Shown here piece after piece: positions 59,612 to 64,000 of a DNA stretch of 64,000 bases. The notes beneath the pieces were generated by a model. The model was not told where the DNA came from and made no database searches. It worked only from the letters and a program-made list of their open reading frames with translations. The translations under genes and the position numbers were made by a program. This DNA is from UBA6224 sp963800205 (GTDB lineage: Bacteria; Patescibacteriota; Saccharimonadia; Saccharimonadales; UBA4665): NCBI GenBank assembly GCA_963800205.1, contig CAWCZQ010000001.1, positions 310,001 through 374,000 of the forward strand. The letters are read 5' to 3'. Numbering within the stretch: position 1 is the first letter of the stretch; every line of letters starts with the position of its first letter.

Positions 59612-60907
59612 TTACAAGTGTTTGATAGCAGCGCGGGCCGTAGCAATCTCATCCCAGTCGTGTTCGCCATCGGCCCGCTCAATGGTCTTTTCGTGACCTT
59701 TGCCCAGTAGCAATACGGTATCGCCCTGCTCTGCCCGCCCAATAGCAAAGTTAATCGCCTCACTCCGATCATGTATCAAAAATAAGTCTCGCTCGCGCGT
59801 CTTGCCGGCTTCTTCGGCGCCACTAGCGATTTCATTCATGATGCTTTCGCCATTGATGTCACGGTCGTCTTCTTCGGTAACAACGACTTCGTCGGCGTAT
59901 TCGCCAGCTAATCTTCCCTGTACCGTCCGCTTAGCTTCATCACGGCGGCCTGCACTACCGAATAGAACGATGAGTTTGCCCTGCACTACTGGCTTAAGAT
60001 CACGGAACAATTTATCAAAGCTATCGGGCGTATGGGCAAAGTCGACGATGACGCTAAAGTTTTGTCCTTCATCGATGTTCGTCATACGTCCCTCCACGCC
60101 ATCAAGCGCCGCGATGCCGTGTTCTATCTGCTTCTTGGTTAATCCAACCAGTCGACCAACACAGACAGCGGCCAGCGAGTTCGCAACATTAAAGCTACCT
60201 GGAAGTTTGCAGATAATATCGTACCGCTCGTTCTCAGCTACGGCGGTATAGTGGCTGCCGTCGGATGAAAGTTCGACGTTCGTGGCCCGTACGTCGCCGC
60301 GCTCACTGCCATAAAAGACAGGATTTTTTATATCCAACGAAAACAATTCTGCCGAAGGGTCTTCGGCATTGATGACGCCAGCCCGCAAACCGCGGCGATT
60401 ACGGTTTGTCATGACAAACAATTTGCGCTTGGCATCACGGTAGCGCTCGAACGTGCGATGGTAGTCGAGATGTTCGTGTGTAATGTTAGTCATGACAGCC
60501 ACCGAGTATGGCATTCCCCACACCCTGTGCTGCGCCAGCGCGTGACTGGTCGTCTCCAGCACTAGCCACTTCATACCAGCTTTTTTCATCTTTTTGATAC
60601 GTTGCAGTAACTGCCGGGTCGGCACCGTGGTCATGTGGTGAATTTGCGGCTCGATATCATTCCCTACCCCATGCGCGACCGTCGTCATAAGGCCAGTGGG
60701 TAAGCCGGCTTCGACCATCATTTTGTGAACGATAAAGGAGGTAGAGGTTTTGCCATTAGTTCCGGTGATACCGATTACCTTAACGCCGCGCGCTGGAAAC
60801 CCATAGACAGTCTGCCACAGCACCGCCTCTGCCAGGTGGCCGATGGGCTCGATATGTTCAAAAATACTGTATGGGAGCACCCTTTTTACCATTTTGCGTA
60901 TAGTCAT
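59612..60907 (-). CDS. MurE-like Mur ligase, lacking the N-terminal domain
   Basis: 431 aa. ATP-binding GITGTNGKTSTSF, the carbamylated-Lys region THEHLDYHRTFERYRDAKRK, DFAHTPDSFDKLF, and the C-terminal domain LLLGKGHEKTIE are present, as in UDP-MurNAc-tripeptide ligases. The N-terminal UDP-binding domain of ~90 residues is reduced to a short basic/hydrophobic leader (about 40). The DNPR motif for diaminopimelate reads EDDR (TEEDDRDING), so the third amino acid cannot be inferred. Peptidoglycan stem-peptide synthesis is the likely role. TATACT ends 7 nt before the ATG. Confidence 0.8.
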   Translation of the reverse strand: MTIRKMVKRVLPYSIFEHIEPIGHLAEAVLWQTVYGFPARGVKVIGITGTNGKTSTSFIVHKMMVEAGLPTGLMTTVAHGVGNDIEPQIHHMTTVPTRQLLQRIKKMKKAGMKWLVLETTSHALAQHRVWGMPYSVAVMTNITHEHLDYHRTFERYRDAKRKLFVMTNRNRRGLRAGVINAEDPSAELFSLDIKNPVFYGSERGDVRATNVELSSDGSHYTAVAENERYDIICKLPGSFNVANSLAAVCVGRLVGLTKKQIEHGIAALDGVEGRMTNIDEGQNFSVIVDFAHTPDSFDKLFRDLKPVVQGKLIVLFGSAGRRDEAKRTVQGRLAGEYADEVVVTEEDDRDINGESIMNEIASGAEEAGKTRERDLFLIHDRSEAINFAIGRAEQGDTVLLLGKGHEKTIERADGEHDWDEIATARAAIKHL

Positions 60908-60921
60908 GCTCTTCAGTATAC

Positions 60922-60946
60922 AAAAAGCGACCGATATCGGCCGCTT
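60922..60946 (-). terminator. Terminator of the 544-aa gene, abutting the murE-like promoter
   Basis: On the minus strand a stem built on the palindrome CCGATATCGG with AGCG/CGCT arms is followed by five T. The TATACT box of the next gene starts 2 bp later (60915-60920). Confidence 0.75.
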
Positions 60947-60973
60947 ATGTAAGTCAGTAAGTTATAGTATTGG

Positions 60974-62608
60974 TTATTTTTTCTTCTTCCGGACTTGAGC
61001 TTCAGCCTCAGAGCGGGGCAAAGCATCAGGAGCTGGTTGCATCAGCAAACGTCCAATACGCCGCGCGTACTCCCATTTGCGATTATTGGATTCTGGCTGA
61101 GGGATTGTCTCTTTGAAGGCTATTTGTCCGAGGAAGCTTGGGATACCACGTTCGGGCACCTGGCGATCAGCTTCGCCATTACCCTCTATAGTGGCTTCTA
61201 TATGTTGCCTAGAGGCATATCCGCGTGGTTCTTGCTGTATGGCGGCATCCAGCGCCAACCGTTGATCAACGTAACGCTGGAAAGCTGCAAACTGCTCTTT
61301 TCGGCTTGTCTTTTTATGTGCGCTAGAAGCAACGAACTCTTCCATGAGTTGTTTACTGCCGTCTGATAGTTCGCTTCTTTTGCTAGCAAAGTGCGCGTCA
61401 GCAAAGTCTTCTGCATATTCAACGCCCTCTGCTACACCACGGCGTTCGTCACGTCGTCGTTGTCGGCCAGACCGCATATTCAGAGACCATCGATTCGGAT
61501 CGGCCAGACCTATGAGCTTATGAGCTTGTTTTTTAGAGATTACGTGCTCGCCCATACGGTAATTGGTAAGTTTGCCCTTGGCATTGGTCACCGGCTTGAG
61601 GCTCATGGCAAAGTTCTGCAGAGTAGAAAGTTCTTCAGCGGTCGGTACGCGCTTTTTGTCGCGAAAGGCAGCGGTCATTTCCTGTAATAGTGCTGCGCTG
61701 CTTTCTGCTTCTTTGTTGAGTAGCGCGTCACTCAGTTCTAGATGTGCCTTCGCTATTGCCTGCGCCGCTCGGAATTGCTTTTTCTTCCCTGCCGGCAAAG
61801 AATATTCGTCAGATATGCGATCCAGCAATTCTTTCTCATAATCAGAGAGATTTTTTTGCTTATCGGCCTCGATAAGTCCTGCGAAATCAGCCTTTTCTTC
61901 AGGGTCGCTAATCACCCAATCTTTCTCATAGATTTGTCGTGCTGTTTTGACAGCTTTTTTAGTCACTATGTGTCCGTCGCTGTCATAGTACTTACCTTTT
62001 TTGTAAGTAAGTCCTTCGAGAAAGTCTTTGCCTTTCTCGAGCTCCGCTACTGATGGTACAAGAGTAGACGCTTTTTCAGCCTCTCCCGACGGTGCGCTAG
62101 GCCCTTGTTCTTTACTAGGCAGACTACTATCAATCAGGTCTTTGTGTGCCTCAAGTTGGCCCAGCCACGATTGGGGTACTTTTGTGCCGTTTTTTATTCG
62201 CTTTTCGGTATACGCAGAATCCTTGGCGCTATAAACAGATCCATCTTTGCCAAACTTTAGTCCGTAGTCTTCGATATCAAGAGAGTCATTGGTAAGTGAT
62301 TCTTTGTAACGAGCTAGACGGTCCCCTAATGACACTGGCAAATGTAGAGAATGGGCTATTTTGTTATCACCTGAACCCTCATGCAAGGTCATCGTATATT
62401 GCTTGTCGCTATTCGCCCCGTTGGTGGCATCAGAGACCTCTTCTATAGAAACGTTATCGACGACAGCGTTCAATACTTCACGTTGTCCGGCACTAATATT
62501 GTCCTCTTCGGCTAACGTAGTAAGCGCCTCTATCTGGGATAGTGCCGCATTTTGTTCGGCGGTATAACCTTCTTGATTGTATTGAGACTGTGGGTGTCGT
62601 TCGCTCAT
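60974..62608 (-). CDS. Large helical protein of unknown function (544 aa)
   Basis: 544 aa from MSERHPQSQYNQEGYTAEQN; the ATG has AGGAACA upstream and a 17-codon longer reading is rejected. It is almost wholly helical and charged, without membrane segments or Cys. Two similar segments can be seen: LKFGKDGSVYSAKDSAYTEK and LTYKKGKYYDSDGHIVTKKA, later KGKLTNYRMGEHVISKKQAH, each a short beta turn followed by basic residues and a helix. These may be repeats of one small domain. It ends in KVRKKKK-like basic residues. Scaffold, nucleic-acid-binding or an injected protein are all possible. Confidence 0.55.
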   Translation of the reverse strand: MSERHPQSQYNQEGYTAEQNAALSQIEALTTLAEEDNISAGQREVLNAVVDNVSIEEVSDATNGANSDKQYTMTLHEGSGDNKIAHSLHLPVSLGDRLARYKESLTNDSLDIEDYGLKFGKDGSVYSAKDSAYTEKRIKNGTKVPQSWLGQLEAHKDLIDSSLPSKEQGPSAPSGEAEKASTLVPSVAELEKGKDFLEGLTYKKGKYYDSDGHIVTKKAVKTARQIYEKDWVISDPEEKADFAGLIEADKQKNLSDYEKELLDRISDEYSLPAGKKKQFRAAQAIAKAHLELSDALLNKEAESSAALLQEMTAAFRDKKRVPTAEELSTLQNFAMSLKPVTNAKGKLTNYRMGEHVISKKQAHKLIGLADPNRWSLNMRSGRQRRRDERRGVAEGVEYAEDFADAHFASKRSELSDGSKQLMEEFVASSAHKKTSRKEQFAAFQRYVDQRLALDAAIQQEPRGYASRQHIEATIEGNGEADRQVPERGIPSFLGQIAFKETIPQPESNNRKWEYARRIGRLLMQPAPDALPRSEAEAQVRKKKK

Positions 62609-62738
62609 AGTGCTGTTCCTGTTTACCTGATATTTTTGATTTTTTGTTCGATAAACCATACTCTAGCAAAAAGCTTGTGTTTTGTCAATGTTTGTATACT
62701 TATTTTGCTATTTATGCAACATATGTCGCTGTACATCA

Positions 62739-62747
62739 TGCTATGCT
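62739..62747 (+). promoter_or_regulatory. Extended -10, leaderless tsaD start
   Basis: TGC-TATGCT ends 7 nt before the ATG at 62755. No Shine-Dalgarno. Confidence 0.5.
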
Positions 62748-62754
62748 GGTTAGG

Positions 62755-63819
62755 ATGAGAATTCTAGGGATAGAAACCAGTTGCGATGAGACGGCTGCAG
62801 CCGTGGTAGAAAACGGCGACACCTTGTTGTCGAATGAGGTTGCCAGCAGTATGGATTTGCACGCCGCCTACGGTGGAGTTGTGCCCGAAATCGCCGCACG
62901 CAGCCACATCGAGGCTATCCAGCCGGTTATCCACCAGGCTTTAGCGACGGCACACTGTAGCTGGGGTGATATCGACGGGATAGCGGTTACCTATGGCGCG
63001 GGCTTAGGAGGTAGCCTGCTGGTCGGCGTGCTCACCGCTCGCACCCTGGCCATTACCAAACAGAAGCCCCTTTTCGGGATAAATCACGTCGAAGGGCACG
63101 TCTATGCCAATTTCTTAACGAGTACTTCCCTGCCCGGCTATGTTTTACGTGAAAACCAGCCGAAGTTTCCTATGTTGGCCATCATCGTTTCTGGTGGACA
63201 CAGCCAACTTGCTTTGTTTCGGAACCACTTTGACTACACGCTTCTTGGACAAACTCGCGACGATGCCATCGGCGAAGCCTTTGATAAGGTGGCGAAAATC
63301 CTTGGGCTTCCCTACCCTGGCGGACCCAGTGTTGGCCACAAAGCCAAGGAGGGCGACCCCAAGCGCTACCAGCTACCGATAGCCCAGCTTGATGACGCCT
63401 ACAGTTTTAGTTTCTCTGGGCTTAAAACAGCCGTTTTACGGCTTGCTCAGGCCGAAACTGGTCATGATTACACCTACCCCTCTACAAAGCTCCCTGAGAC
63501 CCTCAGCGAAGCTCAGAAGGCCGATATTGCAGCGAGCTTTCAATACACTGCCATTAAGACGATTGTTTCCAAGGCTTCCGCGGCCTACCACGAGTACTCA
63601 CCCTCCAGTGTAGTCATTGCTGGTGGCGTCGCGGCCAGCCCGGAATTGCGTCGTCAACTGAGCGAGGCGCTGCCGCACGCTGCTATCGAATACACCGACC
63701 CCAAACTCTGCACCGATAACGGCGCCATGATAGCCACGCTGGGCTGCTTTAAGGCGCTGCACGAGCAACCGTCTGCTGACCCTACTACCCTAGACATCGC
63801 CCCCAATCTTTCGATGTAA
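62755..63819 (+). CDS. tsaD: tRNA N6-adenosine threonylcarbamoyltransferase
   Basis: 354 aa from MRILGIETSCDETAAAVVEN, the universal TsaD start. The metal motif is GINHVEGHVYANF; ATP-site segments are IIVSGGHSQL, DAIGEAFDKVAKILGLPYPG, FSFSGLKTAVLR and VIAGGVAAS. With TsaB, TsaC and TsaE it makes t6A37 on ANN-decoding tRNAs; those partners are not in this window. The longer upstream frame is rejected because the family start coincides with an ATG 7 nt after an extended -10. Confidence 0.96.
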   Translation: MRILGIETSCDETAAAVVENGDTLLSNEVASSMDLHAAYGGVVPEIAARSHIEAIQPVIHQALATAHCSWGDIDGIAVTYGAGLGGSLLVGVLTARTLAITKQKPLFGINHVEGHVYANFLTSTSLPGYVLRENQPKFPMLAIIVSGGHSQLALFRNHFDYTLLGQTRDDAIGEAFDKVAKILGLPYPGGPSVGHKAKEGDPKRYQLPIAQLDDAYSFSFSGLKTAVLRLAQAETGHDYTYPSTKLPETLSEAQKADIAASFQYTAIKTIVSKASAAYHEYSPSSVVIAGGVAASPELRRQLSEALPHAAIEYTDPKLCTDNGAMIATLGCFKALHEQPSADPTTLDIAPNLSM

Positions 63820-63845
63820 CAGCCCTACTCCCGTATCGCCAGAGG

Positions 63846-63854
63846 TGATATGAT
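63846..63854 (+). promoter_or_regulatory. Extended -10, leaderless valS start
   Basis: TGA-TATGAT ends 8 nt before the ATG at 63863, within the 43-bp gap after tsaD. Confidence 0.5.
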
Positions 63855-63862
63855 GGTTGGGT

Positions 63863-64000
63863 ATGAAATTACCAAAAGTATATGAACCTGGTCAGTACGA
63901 AGCTGACATCTACGCCCTCTGGGAACAAGCTGGCGCCTTTTCGCCTAAAGGTCACAGCGATTCGTTCAGCATTGTCGTGCCACCACCCAACGCCAACGGT
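63863..64000 (+). CDS. valS: Valyl-tRNA synthetase, N-terminal fragment
   Basis: The first 46 codons of a gene cut by the right edge: MKLPKVYEPGQYEADIYALW, then FSIVVPPPNANG. The K-x-YEP, E-x-x-IY-x-xWE and PPPNxxG elements are the standard opening of ValS, just before its HIGH motif. IleS and LeuS openings differ (no YEPG...PPPN in this spacing), so ValS is the best call. It charges tRNA-Val. Confidence 0.8.
   Translation, partial: MKLPKVYEPGQYEADIYALWEQAGAFSPKGHSDSFSIVVPPPNANG

Noticed and set aside
1..64000. Recoding of UGA as glycine, as in Gracilibacteria and Absconditabacteria
   Set aside because: UGA ends several genes at the expected length (gdhA, sortase) and does not occur inside conserved domains.
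1..64000. tRNA, rRNA, RNase P RNA, tmRNA or SRP RNA genes
   Set aside because: I looked for T-loop, 16S/23S and RNase P/SRP landmarks on both strands and saw none convincing; a covariance-model search would be decisive.

Overview
The window reads like a chromosomal segment of a member of the Patescibacteria/CPR, most probably Candidatus Saccharibacteria (TM7). This is inference from gene content: about half GC, very compact packing with convergent genes overlapping by a few bases, many short lineage-restricted proteins, a lysine/alanine-tailed S20, cell-surface proteins with proline/serine linkers and a sortase, and informational enzymes that have lost cofactor sites. UGA acts as a normal stop (for example at the ends of gdhA and the sortase gene), so the UGA=Gly code of Gracilibacteria/Absconditabacteria does not apply. 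I could not run a phylogeny or any search.

Layout. 1-5.3 kb: secreted and Fn3 surface proteins, FtsK, and three small unknown genes. 5.3-11.3 kb (minus): rpsO, pnp, two small membrane proteins, a family-4-type UDG and RNase J, an RNA-decay neighbourhood. 11.4-16.8 kb: secreted TIM-barrel-like protein, truB, a degenerate DHH protein, rpsT, holA. 16.8-22 kb: fused trehalose-6-phosphate synthase/phosphatase, mutM, small genes, a HAD phosphatase. 23-31 kb: polA, a second sigma-70 factor, a full-length P-type-ATPase-like protein whose catalytic motifs are all changed, and a VanX-like dipeptidase divergent from a TrmB-like regulator. 32-37 kb: P-loop kinase, a structured intergenic region, and the dnaG-rpoD pair. 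37-44 kb: a large Ig-repeat surface protein with a frameshift, HAD, orn, a broken flavin reductase and its HxlR regulator. 44-51 kb: msrB, gdhA, mscL, argS, DUF1361 (frameshifted), sugar-phosphate isomerases. 51-57 kb: a sortase with a 33-aa partner, a small island of unlike composition, groEL/groES under CIRCE, and another foreign-looking cassette. 57-64 kb: a guanidino-hydrolase-like enzyme, unknown genes, a short MurE-like ligase, tsaD and the start of valS.

The most general signal is in the start regions. At 23 genes a -10-like hexamer (TATAAT, TACAAT, TATACT and similar) ends only 6-8 nt before the start codon, and at 11 of these it is an extended -10 (TGn before the hexamer). These mRNAs would have no or almost no 5' leader and no Shine-Dalgarno. 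Genes inside operons, stress genes and foreign-looking genes carry Shine-Dalgarno sequences instead. The second theme is loss of active or metal sites in proteins that remain full length: P-type ATPase, DnaG zinc ribbon, UDG iron-sulfur ligands, DHH protein, Pol I proofreading domain. Four single-base frameshifts in three genes may be real or may be assembly errors. No rRNA, tRNA, CRISPR array or insertion sequence was recognised.
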